A stretch of DNA of 28,989 nucleotides from an uncultured Collinsella sp. (lineage in GTDB: Bacteria > Actinomycetota > Coriobacteriia > Coriobacteriales > Coriobacteriaceae), in NCBI GenBank assembly GCA_934643145.1, contig CAKUBM010000029.1, forward strand, positions 1 to 28,989, given 5' to 3'. Below are positions 1 to 8,216 of this stretch, piece after piece; position 1 is the stretch's first letter, and each line of letters begins with the position of its first letter. A program made the position numbers and the translations under genes. Below the pieces are notes generated by a model that ran no database searches, was not told where the DNA came from, and saw nothing but the letters and a program-made list of their open reading frames with translations.

Positions 1-3
1 GTG

Positions 4-75
4 CCGCAGATTGACGTGAAAGAGGAGCGAAGCGTACTTCGGTACGCGAGCGACGGTTTGAACGTCAAGGTGCGG
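4..75. repeat. Palindromic repeat, copy A (REP-like or structured RNA)
   Basis: Imperfect palindrome just upstream of nanE. Nested arms visible: CCGCA (4-8) with TGCGG (71-75); TTGACGT (11-17) with ACGTCAA (62-68); GCGTAC (32-37) with GTACGC (42-47) closing a TTCG tetraloop. The reverse complement of 20240-20319 has the same architecture and much of the same sequence, and stem changes are compensated on both sides. It may begin before the window. Function unknown. Confidence 0.8.
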
Positions 76-113
76 TGTCTCAGAAGGCTATTTTGAGAAA
101 GGTTGAGTCGAAC

Positions 114-800
114 ATGACCGTTGATCCTTTGATTCAATCCCTGAAGGGTAAGCTCGTCGTGAGCGTTCAGGCGTATATGGGCGAGCCGCTTCGTACGCCC
201 GAGACCATGGCTCAAATGTCTCGCGCTTGCGAGCTCGGCGGCGCCGCCGCCATTCGCTGCCAGGGCCTTGCCGACATCGCCGCCATTAAGGGCCGCTGTG
301 AGATCCCCGTCATCGGCTTGTGGAAGGATGGACACGAGGGCGTCTACATCACGCCGACGCTGCGCCATGCTCGCGCCTGCGTTGCCGCCGGTGCCGACAT
401 CGTGGCGATCGACGCCACTGATCGCCCGCGTCCCGATGGCAAGACCGTCGAGGACACCTTCCGTCCGCTGCACGAGGAGGGCGTACTCCTGATGGCTGAC
501 TGTGCCACCATCGAGGATATTCGTCGTGCTGTCGACATGGGCTTCGACCTGGTGTCAACCACGCTTTCCCACGGTGTCGCCGCTATCGATTGCACTATGG
601 CCGACGGTCCCGATTTGCCGCTTCTGCGTCAGGCGACCGAGGAATTCCCCGGTCTTCCCATCATCTGCGAGGGCCGCGTGCACACGCCCGAGGAGGCTCG
701 CGCCGCGATCGATGCCGGCGCCTGGGCCGTTGTCGTCGGCACCGCCATCACGCACCCCACGAGTATTACGAGTTGGTTCAAGGCTGCGCTTGAGGCGTAA
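114..800 (+). CDS. nanE: N-acylglucosamine/N-acetylmannosamine-6-phosphate 2-epimerase
   Basis: Cytoplasmic TIM-barrel enzyme that converts N-acetylmannosamine-6-P to N-acetylglucosamine-6-P in sialic acid catabolism. The 228-residue product has the family length. Visible family motifs are GLWKDG...VYITPT, with the likely catalytic Lys71, and ICEGRVHTPEEA, with Glu186; the residue roles come from family knowledge. The ATG at 114 is preceded by GAGAAAGG (95-102). A GTG at 75 would add 13 residues but overlaps the palindromic repeat, so it is less likely. No other sialic acid genes are in the window; the rest of a nan cluster may lie to the left. A strong terminator (852-890) separates it from rapZ. 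Confidence 0.88.
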   Translation: MTVDPLIQSLKGKLVVSVQAYMGEPLRTPETMAQMSRACELGGAAAIRCQGLADIAAIKGRCEIPVIGLWKDGHEGVYITPTLRHARACVAAGADIVAIDATDRPRPDGKTVEDTFRPLHEEGVLLMADCATIEDIRRAVDMGFDLVSTTLSHGVAAIDCTMADGPDLPLLRQATEEFPGLPIICEGRVHTPEEARAAIDAGAWAVVVGTAITHPTSITSWFKAALEA

Positions 801-827
801 GACAGGCCTCGTATCCGCTCGGGGCGG

Positions 828-833
828 TATACT
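828..833 (+). promoter_or_regulatory. Possible -10 box upstream of rapZ
   Basis: TATACT lies 28 nt after nanE stop and 69 nt before the rapZ start. No good -35 is seen 16-18 nt upstream. If used, the transcript would run straight through the terminator-like hairpin at 852-890 before reaching rapZ. Confidence 0.3.
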
Positions 834-851
834 CAATATAGGCAATTGACC

Positions 852-890
852 GCGCGGGATCCGGGTTGCTGGGTCCCGCGCTTGTTTTTG
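852..890 (+). terminator. Intrinsic terminator or attenuator between nanE and rapZ
   Basis: An 11-bp stem with one G.U pair (852-862 with 871-881), an 8-nt loop, then TTGTTTTT. The T-run ends directly at the GGAGG ribosome site (891-895) of rapZ, so the hairpin is either the nanE terminator or part of the rapZ leader. Confidence 0.75.
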
Positions 891-901
891 GGAGGCAGCA
901 C

Positions 902-1822
902 ATGCAAAAGGGAGATGCCATGGATGCGGCGGAGCGCTCGGAGCGCATCCCCGATATCGTCATCATCACCGGAATGTCCGGATCGGGCCGCACACAGGCC
1001 ATGCACGTGTTCGAGGACATGGGCTATTTTTGCATTGATAACCTACCTCCGCGTCTCATCGCCCAGCTTGCCGAGCTCGTCGGCATCAATACGGGCGTGG
1101 GCAGGCATCTCGCCGTCACCTGCGATTTGCGTAGCCAGGGACTGTTTGACGAGTTGCTCGATGCGGTCGCCGCGCTCGAAGAACGCGAGATGAGCTGCGA
1201 CATCGTGTTCCTGGAGGCTTCTGACGAGGTGCTGATTCGTCGCTACAGCGAAAATCGCCGCCGTCATCCCATTGCCAAGCCGGGGGAGACTACGGCCGAT
1301 GCCATTCAGCGCGAGCGCCTTCAGCTGCAGGGCGTGCGCGATCGAGCCGATATGATTATCGACACGAGCCGTCTGCGCACCTCTGCGCTGCGCAACAAGC
1401 TACGTATGGCATTTTCCGAACTGTCCGACCAACAGCTCATGGACGTCCATGTGTTCTCGTTTGGCTTTAAGCACGGCATGCCCGTCGAGGCGGACATTAT
1501 GATCGACGTCCGCTTCCTGCCCAATCCGTTCTACGATCCCGAGATGCGCACGATGACCGGTCTCGATAAAAAGGTCTCCGATTTTGTTCTGGACCATCCC
1601 AAGACGCAGGAGTTTTGGAAGGCTTGGACACAGCTGCTCGATACGGTGATGCCGGGCTATATCGCGGAGGGTAAACCGCAGCTTTCTATCGCCATCGGCT
1701 GCACGGGCGGACAGCACCGTAGCGTCGCCATTGCCGAGGCCACGGCCCGTTACCTGGAAGGCGCCCAGTATCACGTGAGCATCTCCCACCGCGATCTGTC
1801 GCGCGCCAACACGAAGGCATAG
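902..1822 (+). CDS. rapZ: RNase adapter / nucleotide-binding protein RapZ (YvcJ family)
   Basis: Cytoplasmic P-loop protein of the RapZ/YvcJ family. In E. coli RapZ guides RNase E to the sRNA GlmZ to control amino-sugar synthesis; the role in actinobacteria is less clear. A 306-residue product carries the P-loop GMSGSGRT (24-31), with Arg where many homologues have Lys, followed by EDMGYFCIDNLPP. The C-terminal family block GCTGGQHRS is at about 266-274. The ATG at 902 has GGAGG six bases upstream; a second ATG at 920 also has a GGGAG, so the first six residues are uncertain. It lies 6 nt before whiA and is presumably co-transcribed with it. The yvcK (cofD-like) gene usually found between these two is missing. 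Confidence 0.93.
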   Translation: MQKGDAMDAAERSERIPDIVIITGMSGSGRTQAMHVFEDMGYFCIDNLPPRLIAQLAELVGINTGVGRHLAVTCDLRSQGLFDELLDAVAALEEREMSCDIVFLEASDEVLIRRYSENRRRHPIAKPGETTADAIQRERLQLQGVRDRADMIIDTSRLRTSALRNKLRMAFSELSDQQLMDVHVFSFGFKHGMPVEADIMIDVRFLPNPFYDPEMRTMTGLDKKVSDFVLDHPKTQEFWKAWTQLLDTVMPGYIAEGKPQLSIAIGCTGGQHRSVAIAEATARYLEGAQYHVSISHRDLSRANTKA

Positions 1823-1828
1823 GCCTGC

Positions 1829-2758
1829 ATGTCATTTACCGCTGAGGTGCGCGACGAGCTTGCGCGCTGCGAACCCGAATGTGAATACTGCGACTTGTCG
1901 ACACTTGCCGCCCTCACGCGCGTGAGTGGTACGCTCTCGCTTACCGGCTCTGGGCGGTATCGTTTGACAGTTGCGACTGAGACGGGAGCCGTCGCGCGCA
2001 CGATGATCACGCTGACGCATCGCATCCTTAAGCTCAAAACGGAATTCACCGTTCGTAAATCGGTCTTGCATAAGGTCCGTAACTATCTCATTACCCTGCC
2101 CGATCAACCCGACCTGGACAAGGCTCTGGTGCTGCTGGGCATTCTAGACCGCAGGGGAGGGCTCGTCGCTGGTGTTCCCCGACACATCGTTGCCCGCCCC
2201 TGCTGCAGGCTTGCCTACATCCGCGGCGCGCTCATCGCGGGCGGCTTCGTGGCCGATCCACGCGGCGATTTTCATTTGGAGATCGCGGTGCAGGGCGAGC
2301 AATATGCTAAGGGGCTTTGCGACCTGTTGGGGCAGATTGGGGTCCATGCTCGTGTTAATGCACGGCGGGGGTCATATGCCGTGTACATTAAGAGCGCCGA
2401 GGAAATCGAGCATCTATTAAAGCTGATTGGTGCCAAGCGCAGCGTTGCCGAGATTGAGGAGGCGCGCGCGGTCAAGTTGGTTAAGAACGATGTGAACCGT
2501 CGCGTGAACGCCGAGCTCGCCAACCAGACCAGAAGCGCCGGTGCTGCCCAACATCAGCTTGCGCTTATCGATGAGCTCGAGCAGCGCGGCCTTCGCGATG
2601 CGCTTCCGGATGCCTTGGCGGTCTTTTGCGACCTGCGCGAGCGCTACCCCGATCTGTCGCTGCGTGATTTAGGGGAGATGGCTGACCCTCCCTTGTCGAA
2701 GTCGGCCCTCTATCATCGTGTTTTACGGCTTGAAAAGCTCATTGAAGCAAACGGGTAG
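1829..2758 (+). CDS. whiA: DNA-binding protein WhiA (sporulation/cell-division regulator family)
   Basis: WhiA proteins join a LAGLIDADG homing-endonuclease-like domain that has lost nuclease activity to a C-terminal helix-turn-helix. They control sporulation genes in Streptomyces and division/chromosome segregation in other Gram-positives. The 309-residue length is typical. The N-terminus SFTAEVRDELAR and the C-terminal block LRDLGEMADPPLSKSALYHR are characteristic. The start lies 6 nt after the rapZ stop with only a weak AAGG upstream, which suggests translational coupling. The organism is not expected to sporulate, so a division-related role is more likely (inference). No terminator is seen in the AT-rich gap before gap. 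Confidence 0.93.
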   Translation: MSFTAEVRDELARCEPECEYCDLSTLAALTRVSGTLSLTGSGRYRLTVATETGAVARTMITLTHRILKLKTEFTVRKSVLHKVRNYLITLPDQPDLDKALVLLGILDRRGGLVAGVPRHIVARPCCRLAYIRGALIAGGFVADPRGDFHLEIAVQGEQYAKGLCDLLGQIGVHARVNARRGSYAVYIKSAEEIEHLLKLIGAKRSVAEIEEARAVKLVKNDVNRRVNAELANQTRSAGAAQHQLALIDELEQRGLRDALPDALAVFCDLRERYPDLSLRDLGEMADPPLSKSALYHRVLRLEKLIEANG

Positions 2759-2803
2759 TTTAAAGTATCGACTTATATACGGATTTAGCTGCTATTTTAT
2801 TCT

Positions 2804-2817
2804 TTAAAACGTTTTAA
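2804..2817. promoter_or_regulatory. 14-bp perfect palindrome upstream of gap (candidate operator)
   Basis: TTAAAACGTTTTAA stands in the AT-rich 193-bp gap between whiA and gap. A possible -10 (TATATT, 2874-2879) follows 56 bp downstream, but no convincing -35 is seen. No matching regulator gene is nearby. AT-rich palindromes of this size can occur by chance in such a stretch. Confidence 0.35.
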
Positions 2818-2951
2818 CGTAAATTTGATTTTCAATTTCGACTATTCTCGTGAAATTCAAGTCCAAAAAAAGGTATATTAGGCGAGTGGTTAGTTTGTGG
2901 GCCTCAACGGCGGGCGCTGTAGCTTGCGGGGGCCTTACGAAAGGAGACACA

Positions 2952-3977
2952 ATGGCAGTAAAGGTTGCTATTAACGGCTTCGGTCGCATCGGTCGTCTGG
3001 CTTTCCGTCAGATGTTCGGTCATGAGGGCTCCGAGATTGTCGCTATCAACGACCTCACCTCTCCCGATATGCTCGCTTACCTGCTGAAGTACGACTCCAC
3101 GCAGGGCAACTACGCTCGCGATCACGAGGTCGTTGCTGGCGAGGATTCCATCACCGTTGACGGCAAGGAGATCAAGATCTACAAGGAGGCCGACGCCAAC
3201 AACCTGCCTTGGGGCGACCTCGACGTCGACGTCGTGCTCGAGTGCACCGGCTTCTACACCAGCAAGGCTAAGGCTCAGGCCCACATCAACGCTGGCGCCA
3301 AGAAGGTCGTCATCTCCGCTCCGGCCGGCAGCGATCTGCCCACCATCGTGTACAACGTCAACCACGAGACGCTGACCGCTGAGGACAACATCATCTCCGC
3401 TGCTTCCTGCACCACCAACTGCCTCGCCCCGATGGCCAAGGGTCTGAACGACTTCGCTCCCATCGTGTCCGGCATCATGACCACCATTCACGCCTGGACC
3501 GGCGACCAGATGCCGCTCGACGGCCCGCAGCGCAAGGGCAACAAGCGTCGTAGCCGCGCCTGCGCCGTCAACATCGTCCCCAACACCACCGGTGCTGCCA
3601 AGGCTATCGGCCTGGTTCTCCCCGAGCTCAACGGTAAGCTCATCGGTGCCGCCCAGCGCGTCCCGACGCCGACCGGCTCCATCACCAACCTCTACGCTGT
3701 TGTTGACAAGAAGGTCACCGTCGACGAGGTCAACGCCGCTATGAAGGCCTACGCTTCCACCATCTCCGAGACCTTCGGTTACAACGAGGACGACATCGTC
3801 TCCACCGACATCATCGGCGAGACCCACGGCTCCATCTTCGACGCCACTCAGACCATGTGCTCTGACCTCGGCAACGGCCAGACCCTCGTTCAGGTCACCT
3901 CTTGGTACGACAACGAGAACTCCTACACCTCTCAGATGGTCCGCACCATCAAGTACTTCGAGAAGTTCGTTGCTTAA
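2952..3977 (+). CDS. gap: Glyceraldehyde-3-phosphate dehydrogenase, type I, NAD-dependent
   Basis: Glycolytic enzyme that oxidises glyceraldehyde-3-P to 1,3-bisphosphoglycerate. The 341-residue product starts [18 protein letters not shown] (Rossmann fold), with Asp34 consistent with NAD specificity. The catalytic Cys153 is in [12 protein letters not shown], and His180 follows. The ATG at 2952 has AAGGAG five bases upstream; an in-frame GTG at 2850 would add 34 residues unlike any GAPDH and is rejected. Codon choice is strongly biased, as expected for a highly expressed gene. A terminator follows at 4017-4062, yet pgk, tpiA and gpmI lie just beyond, so gap may be transcribed at a higher level than they are. 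Confidence 0.98.
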   Translation: MAVKVAINGFGRIGRLAFRQMFGHEGSEIVAINDLTSPDMLAYLLKYDSTQGNYARDHEVVAGEDSITVDGKEIKIYKEADANNLPWGDLDVDVVLECTGFYTSKAKAQAHINAGAKKVVISAPAGSDLPTIVYNVNHETLTAEDNIISAASCTTNCLAPMAKGLNDFAPIVSGIMTTIHAWTGDQMPLDGPQRKGNKRRSRACAVNIVPNTTGAAKAIGLVLPELNGKLIGAAQRVPTPTGSITNLYAVVDKKVTVDEVNAAMKAYASTISETFGYNEDDIVSTDIIGETHGSIFDATQTMCSDLGNGQTLVQVTSWYDNENSYTSQMVRTIKYFEKFVA

Positions 3978-4016
3978 TTTAGCTTTTAGCGAATAGCTCG
4001 TTGAGCGTCTAAAGAA

Positions 4017-4062
4017 GGGCGCGGCCTTATAGGGCTTACACCCTAGGGTCGCGCCCTTTTTA
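4017..4062 (+). terminator. Intrinsic terminator after gap
   Basis: A 10-bp GC-rich stem (4017-4026 with 4047-4056, one G.U pair) with a smaller inner TAGGG/CCCTA hairpin, followed by TTTTT. Confidence 0.85.
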
Positions 4063-4117
4063 TAAGAAATCGTCTGCCGTAATGGGAGGCAGACACGTAC
4101 GAAAGGTAGAAGCAAAC

Positions 4118-5308
4118 ATGGCCTTTACCAAGAAGACCGTCCGCGACATCGATGTCGACGGCAAGCGCGTTCTCGTCCGCGTTGACTTCAACGTGCCTAT
4201 CAAGGATGGCGTCGTTGGCGACACCACCCGCATCAAGGCTGCCCTGCCCACCATCAACTACCTCGTTGAGCACAACGCTCGCGTCATCCTCATGAGCCAC
4301 CTCGGCCGTCCCGAGGGCACCGGCTTCCAGCCTGAGCTCTCCCTTGAGCCTGTCGCCAAGAAGCTCGCTGAGCTCTCTGGTCTTGACGTTGCCTTTGTCG
4401 CCGACACCTACGGCGAGAAGGCTGCTGAGGCTGTCGCCGCCGTCGAGCCGGGCAAGGTCCTCGTTCTCGAGAACGTCCGTTTTGACAAGCGTGAGAAGAA
4501 GAACGATCCCGAGATCGCCAAGAAGCTCGCTTCCTATGGTGATGTCTTCGTTCTCGATGCCTTCGGCACCGCTCACCGCGCCCAGGGTTCCGTCGTGGGC
4601 CCCGCCGCTTACCTGCCTGCCGTCGCCGGCTTCCTGCTCGAGAAGGAGGTCGACACGCTGACCGGCATCTTCGCCGAGCCCGAGCGCCCCTTCGTCGCCA
4701 TCGTCGGCGGTTCCAAGGTTTCCTCCAAGATCGGCGTTCTCGATCACCTTATCGACTCCGCTGACACCCTGATCATCGGTGGCGGTATGGCCTACACCTT
4801 CTTCCTGGCTCAGGGCCTGTCCGTTGGTCAGTCCCTCAAGGAAGAGGACTGGGTCGAGCGCGCCGGCGAGATGCTCAAGAAGGCCGAGGAGAAGGGCGTC
4901 AAGATCCTGCTCCCCATCGACAACCGCGTTGCCGATCACTTTGGCGAGGACGCTGTCCCCGAGGTTGTCGCTTCCGACGCTATCCCCGACGATCGTGAGG
5001 GCATGGACATCGGCCCCAAGACCGAGGAGCTCTACGCCGAGGCCGTCAAGGGCGCCAAGACCGTGTTCTGGAATGGCCCCATGGGCGTCTTCGAGTTCGA
5101 TAACTTCGCTCACGGCACCCAGGCTATCGCCGAGGCTGTTGCCGAGGCCGACTGCACCTCGATCATCGGTGGCGGCGACTCTGTCGCAGCTGTCAACAAG
5201 TTCAACCTGGCCGACAAGATGAGCTGGATCTCCACCGGTGGTGGCGCTTCCATGGAGCTCGTCGAGGGTAAGGCCCTGCCCGGAGTGGAGGCGCTTCTCG
5301 ATGCCTAA
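4118..5308 (+). CDS. pgk: Phosphoglycerate kinase
   Basis: Transfers the acyl phosphate of 1,3-bisphosphoglycerate to ADP, giving 3-phosphoglycerate and ATP. The 396-residue length is standard. Signatures visible in order: RVDFNVP near the N-terminus, SHLGRP, GGGMAYTFF, FWNGPMGVFE and IIGGGDSVAA. The ATG at 4118 is preceded by GAAAGG; an ATG at 4082 lacks a ribosome site. The stop overlaps the tpiA start by 8 nt, pointing to coupled translation of the two neighbours. Confidence 0.98.
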   Translation: MAFTKKTVRDIDVDGKRVLVRVDFNVPIKDGVVGDTTRIKAALPTINYLVEHNARVILMSHLGRPEGTGFQPELSLEPVAKKLAELSGLDVAFVADTYGEKAAEAVAAVEPGKVLVLENVRFDKREKKNDPEIAKKLASYGDVFVLDAFGTAHRAQGSVVGPAAYLPAVAGFLLEKEVDTLTGIFAEPERPFVAIVGGSKVSSKIGVLDHLIDSADTLIIGGGMAYTFFLAQGLSVGQSLKEEDWVERAGEMLKKAEEKGVKILLPIDNRVADHFGEDAVPEVVASDAIPDDREGMDIGPKTEELYAEAVKGAKTVFWNGPMGVFEFDNFAHGTQAIAEAVAEADCTSIIGGGDSVAAVNKFNLADKMSWISTGGGASMELVEGKALPGVEALLDA

Positions 5309-6068
5309 TCGCACCCTTCTTATCGCTGGTAACTGGAAGATGAACAACGACGTCGCCGAGGCCGCCAAGCTCGCCGACGAGCTGGCTCAGGCTCTGCCCG
5401 AGGTTCCGGCTGGCGTCGAGGTGCTCGTCTGCCCTCCGACCATTGACATCACCACGGTTCATGACCGCATTCAGGCTGCCCCCATCGCCCTCGGCGCACA
5501 GAACGTGTACTGGGAGGCCAAGGGTGCCTACACCGGTGAGTCCTCTTGCGACATGCTCAAGTCCGCTGGCTGCACCTACTGCATCATCGGTCACTCCGAG
5601 CGCCGTGACTACTTCCACGAGACCGATGAGGACCAGAACAACAAGGCCAAGGCTCTTGTTGCCGCTGGTATCGTCCCCGTCTTCTGCTGCGGTGAGTCCC
5701 TCGAGGTCCGCGAGGCTGGCACCTACGTCGAGCACGTCGTGAACCAGGTCAAGGCTGGCCTTGCCGGTCTGGACATCCACTGCCCCAAGCAGGTCGTCGT
5801 CGCCTACGAGCCCATCTGGGCCATCGGCACCGGCAAGACCGCTACGGCCGAGGACGCCCAGGAGGTCTGCGGCGCTATCCGTGAGACCCTCAAGGAGATG
5901 TTCGGTGAGGAGCTCGCCAACGGCATCCGCGTTCTCTACGGTGGTTCCGCTAAGCCCGGTAACATTGCCGAGCTCGTCGCCAAGCCCGACGTTGACGGCG
6001 CCCTCGTGGGCGGCGCTTCGCTCAAGGCTGCCGACTTCGCCGCTATGGTTGTCAAGGCAGGCGAGTAG
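5301..6068 (+). CDS. tpiA: Triosephosphate isomerase
   Basis: Interconverts dihydroxyacetone phosphate and glyceraldehyde-3-P. The 255-residue TIM barrel shows GNWKMN (Lys13), IIGHSERR (catalytic His98), AYEPIWAIGTGKT (catalytic Glu170) and LYGGSAKPGN (phosphate loop). It starts inside the end of pgk (8-nt overlap), with GGAGG nine bases upstream. The gpmI start follows its stop by 5 nt, so pgk-tpiA-gpmI form one tight transcription unit. Confidence 0.98.
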   Translation: MPNRTLLIAGNWKMNNDVAEAAKLADELAQALPEVPAGVEVLVCPPTIDITTVHDRIQAAPIALGAQNVYWEAKGAYTGESSCDMLKSAGCTYCIIGHSERRDYFHETDEDQNNKAKALVAAGIVPVFCCGESLEVREAGTYVEHVVNQVKAGLAGLDIHCPKQVVVAYEPIWAIGTGKTATAEDAQEVCGAIRETLKEMFGEELANGIRVLYGGSAKPGNIAELVAKPDVDGALVGGASLKAADFAAMVVKAGE

Positions 6069-6073
6069 GACAT

Positions 6074-7627
6074 ATGGCACAGCGTCATCTTCCTGCACTC
6101 CTGATCATCATGGACGGCTGCGGCCTGGCTCCTGCTGACGGCGAGAATGCCGTTGCAGCCGCCAAGACGCCCTTCCTCGATAGCCTGTACGAGAAGTACC
6201 CGCACACCACGCTCGGCGCTTCGGGCGAGGACGTGGGTCTTCCCGACGGTCAGATGGGTAACTCCGAGGTGGGTCACCTCAACATCGGTGCCGGCCGCAT
6301 CGTGTTCCAGGAGCTTTCGCGCATCAATAACGCCATCAAGGATGGCTCCATCGCCAAGAACGAGGTTTTCGTCAAGGCCATGGACGATGTCAAGGCCGAG
6401 GGCAAGACTCTGCACCTTATGGGCCTTATGAGCCCTGGCGGCGTTCACTCTCACATGAACCACGTCGAGGCTCTGGTCAAGATGGCCGCCGAGCACGGTG
6501 TCAAAACCGTTCGCGTTCACGCCTTCATGGACGGCCGCGACGTCGACCCGCAGTCCGGCGCCGGCTACATGAGTGAGTTCTGCGCCTTCCTGGCCAAGAT
6601 CTCCGAGGAGACCGGTTGCGACGCCCGCGTCGCCACCGTCTCGGGCCGCTATTGGGCCATGGACCGCGACAACCGTTGGGAGCGCATCCAGCGCGCCTAC
6701 GACGTCATGGTCAATGCGTCCGATGCCGATACCGACCCCGTTGCCGGTATCAAGGCCTACTACGAGAAGGATCCGCGCGGCGACGAGTTCGTCGAGCCCT
6801 TCGCTGCCCATAACGAGGGCATCCACGAGGGCGACGCGGCCATCTTCTTCAACTTCCGTCCCGACCGCGCCCGTCAGATGACCCGCGTGTTCACGGACAA
6901 GGAGTTCGACGGCTTTGAGCGCGAGCAGATCAAGCTCTCGCACTTTGTGACGATGACCGAGTACGATCCGACGTTTGACGTCGAGGTCGCCTTCCCCAAG
7001 ACGTTCCCCGAGAACGTCCTGGCCGACGTCATCGCCGCCAACGGCCTGAAGCAGCTGCACACCGCCGAGACCGAGAAGTACGCCCACGTGACGTTCTTCC
7101 TTAACGGCGGCATCGAGGAGCCCAAGGAGGGCGAGGAGCGCGTGCTTGTCGCTTCCCCCAAGGTTGCTACCTACGACCTGCAGCCCGAGATGAGCGCTCC
7201 CGAGGTTACCGAGAAGCTCGTCGCCGCCATCAACGAGGGTCGCGCTGATTTCTACATCGTGAACTTCGCGAACTGCGATATGGTTGGTCACACCGGTGTC
7301 TTCGACGCTGCCGTCAAGGCCGTCGAGGCTGTTGACGATGCTCTGTCCAAGGTTGTCCCGGCGATTCTCGCCAAGGGCGGCTTTGCGCTGATTACCGCCG
7401 ACCACGGCAACGCCGACCATATGTTTGACGTTGCTTCCGACGGTTCCAAGCATCCGTTCACGGCTCACACCACCAACCGCGTGCCGTTCATCATCGTTGA
7501 TGAGAAGGCTCAGCTCGCCGGTATCGAGGACGGCCGTCTCTCCGATATCGCCCCGACCATGCTCACCATGGCTGGTCTGGAGCCTTCCGCCGAGATGACG
7601 GGCCGCGTGCTCGCCACCGAGGCCTAA
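6074..7627 (+). CDS. gpmI: 2,3-bisphosphoglycerate-independent phosphoglycerate mutase
   Basis: Mn-dependent enzyme of the alkaline-phosphatase superfamily that interconverts 3- and 2-phosphoglycerate. The 517-residue length fits the family. IIMDGCG provides metal ligand Asp14, and MGNSEVGHLNIGAGR provides the phosphorylated Ser64. DHGNADHM near the C-terminus holds further metal ligands. It is the last gene of pgk-tpiA-gpmI, with a terminator right behind it. Confidence 0.97.
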   Translation: MAQRHLPALLIIMDGCGLAPADGENAVAAAKTPFLDSLYEKYPHTTLGASGEDVGLPDGQMGNSEVGHLNIGAGRIVFQELSRINNAIKDGSIAKNEVFVKAMDDVKAEGKTLHLMGLMSPGGVHSHMNHVEALVKMAAEHGVKTVRVHAFMDGRDVDPQSGAGYMSEFCAFLAKISEETGCDARVATVSGRYWAMDRDNRWERIQRAYDVMVNASDADTDPVAGIKAYYEKDPRGDEFVEPFAAHNEGIHEGDAAIFFNFRPDRARQMTRVFTDKEFDGFEREQIKLSHFVTMTEYDPTFDVEVAFPKTFPENVLADVIAANGLKQLHTAETEKYAHVTFFLNGGIEEPKEGEERVLVASPKVATYDLQPEMSAPEVTEKLVAAINEGRADFYIVNFANCDMVGHTGVFDAAVKAVEAVDDALSKVVPAILAKGGFALITADHGNADHMFDVASDGSKHPFTAHTTNRVPFIIVDEKAQLAGIEDGRLSDIAPTMLTMAGLEPSAEMTGRVLATEA

Positions 7628-7652
7628 GAGAAAACTCCAAGCGTTTTCTTGC

Positions 7653-7688
7653 AAGGGGGTTGTCCGCATTCGGGCAGCCCCCTTTTTT
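7653..7688 (+). terminator. Intrinsic terminator after gpmI
   Basis: GGGGGTTGTCC (7655-7665) pairs with GGGCAGCCCCC (7672-7682), including G.U pairs, and is followed by TTTTTT. Confidence 0.88.
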
Positions 7689-7792
7689 GGTATTTCTGCC
7701 ATTTCTACCCCGTCCCTAAATGGCAGGTGGGGGAGGGCTGGGGGTTGTGGTACAGTACTGGAGTTTGAATTGTTCTATTAAGGAGCTTATCT

Positions 7793-8047
7793 ATGGGTCC
7801 GTTCCAGATTCTTCTGTTTGTCGTTTGGGCTGTCTCTGCCGTGGCGCTGACGATTCTCGTTCTGATGCACTCCGGTAAGGGTACCGGCGTTTCGGATATG
7901 ATCGCTAGCTCGCTGTATAACTCCAGCTCTGCCACGGGCGTCATGGAGCAGAACCTCGATCGCCTGACGGTGATCATGGCCGTCGTCTTCGCCGTGTGCG
8001 TCGTCCTGTGCATGTTCTTCTTCCCGCAGGGCATCGTCGGCTACTAA
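7793..8047 (+). CDS. secG: Preprotein translocase subunit SecG
   Basis: Small membrane subunit of the SecYEG channel. The 84-residue product has two predicted membrane helices (about 4-24 and 58-78) joined by a loop with HSGKGTGVSDM, the SecG-type linker. The ATG at 7793 is preceded by AAGGAG. Its position after the triose-phosphate genes matches the actinobacterial gap-pgk-tpi-secG order. Flanking terminators make it a monocistronic unit; TACAGT at 7750-7755 may be its -10. Confidence 0.93.
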   Translation: MGPFQILLFVVWAVSAVALTILVLMHSGKGTGVSDMIASSLYNSSSATGVMEQNLDRLTVIMAVVFAVCVVLCMFFFPQGIVGY

Positions 8048-8070
8048 GCGTCGGCTTGTATACGTTTGTA

Positions 8071-8105
8071 AAGGGTCCCGCAAGTGCGGGACCCTTTTTG
8101 TTTAC
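8071..8105 (+). terminator. Intrinsic terminator after secG
   Basis: GGGTCCCGC and GCGGGACCC form a 9-bp perfect stem (extended by flanking A/T pairs) with an AAGT loop, then TTTTTGTTT. Confidence 0.92.
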
Positions 8106-8188
8106 AGTTTTGTAACAGTGTCAAAATATCCCCACATACTTCGCCCAACTAAAGAATTTCTCGACCGTTAACCGGAATTAGGCGCCAT

Positions 8189-8216
8189 TTGTGCATAAAA
8201 TGCGCTACTGTATTGC
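8189..8216 (+). promoter_or_regulatory. Candidate oppA promoter
   Basis: TTGTGC (8189-8194), a 16-bp spacer, and TATTGC (8211-8216). The decamer TTGTGCATAA occurs at the -35 and again inside the downstream hairpin loop region (8231-8240), which may mark a repeated regulator site. The match to consensus is moderate. Confidence 0.35.

Noticed and set aside
2850..2951. Upstream GTG extension of gap by 34 codons
   Set aside because: The extra residues match no GAPDH, and the ATG at 2952 has an ideal ribosome site.
2904..4115. Long open frame of about 400 codons antisense to gap
   Set aside because: Glycolytic and opp genes use few codons whose complements are stops, so long antisense frames arise by codon bias. 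The gap protein on the other strand has full family motifs. The same applies to antisense frames over pgk, gpmI, oppA, oppC-oppF and nrdD.
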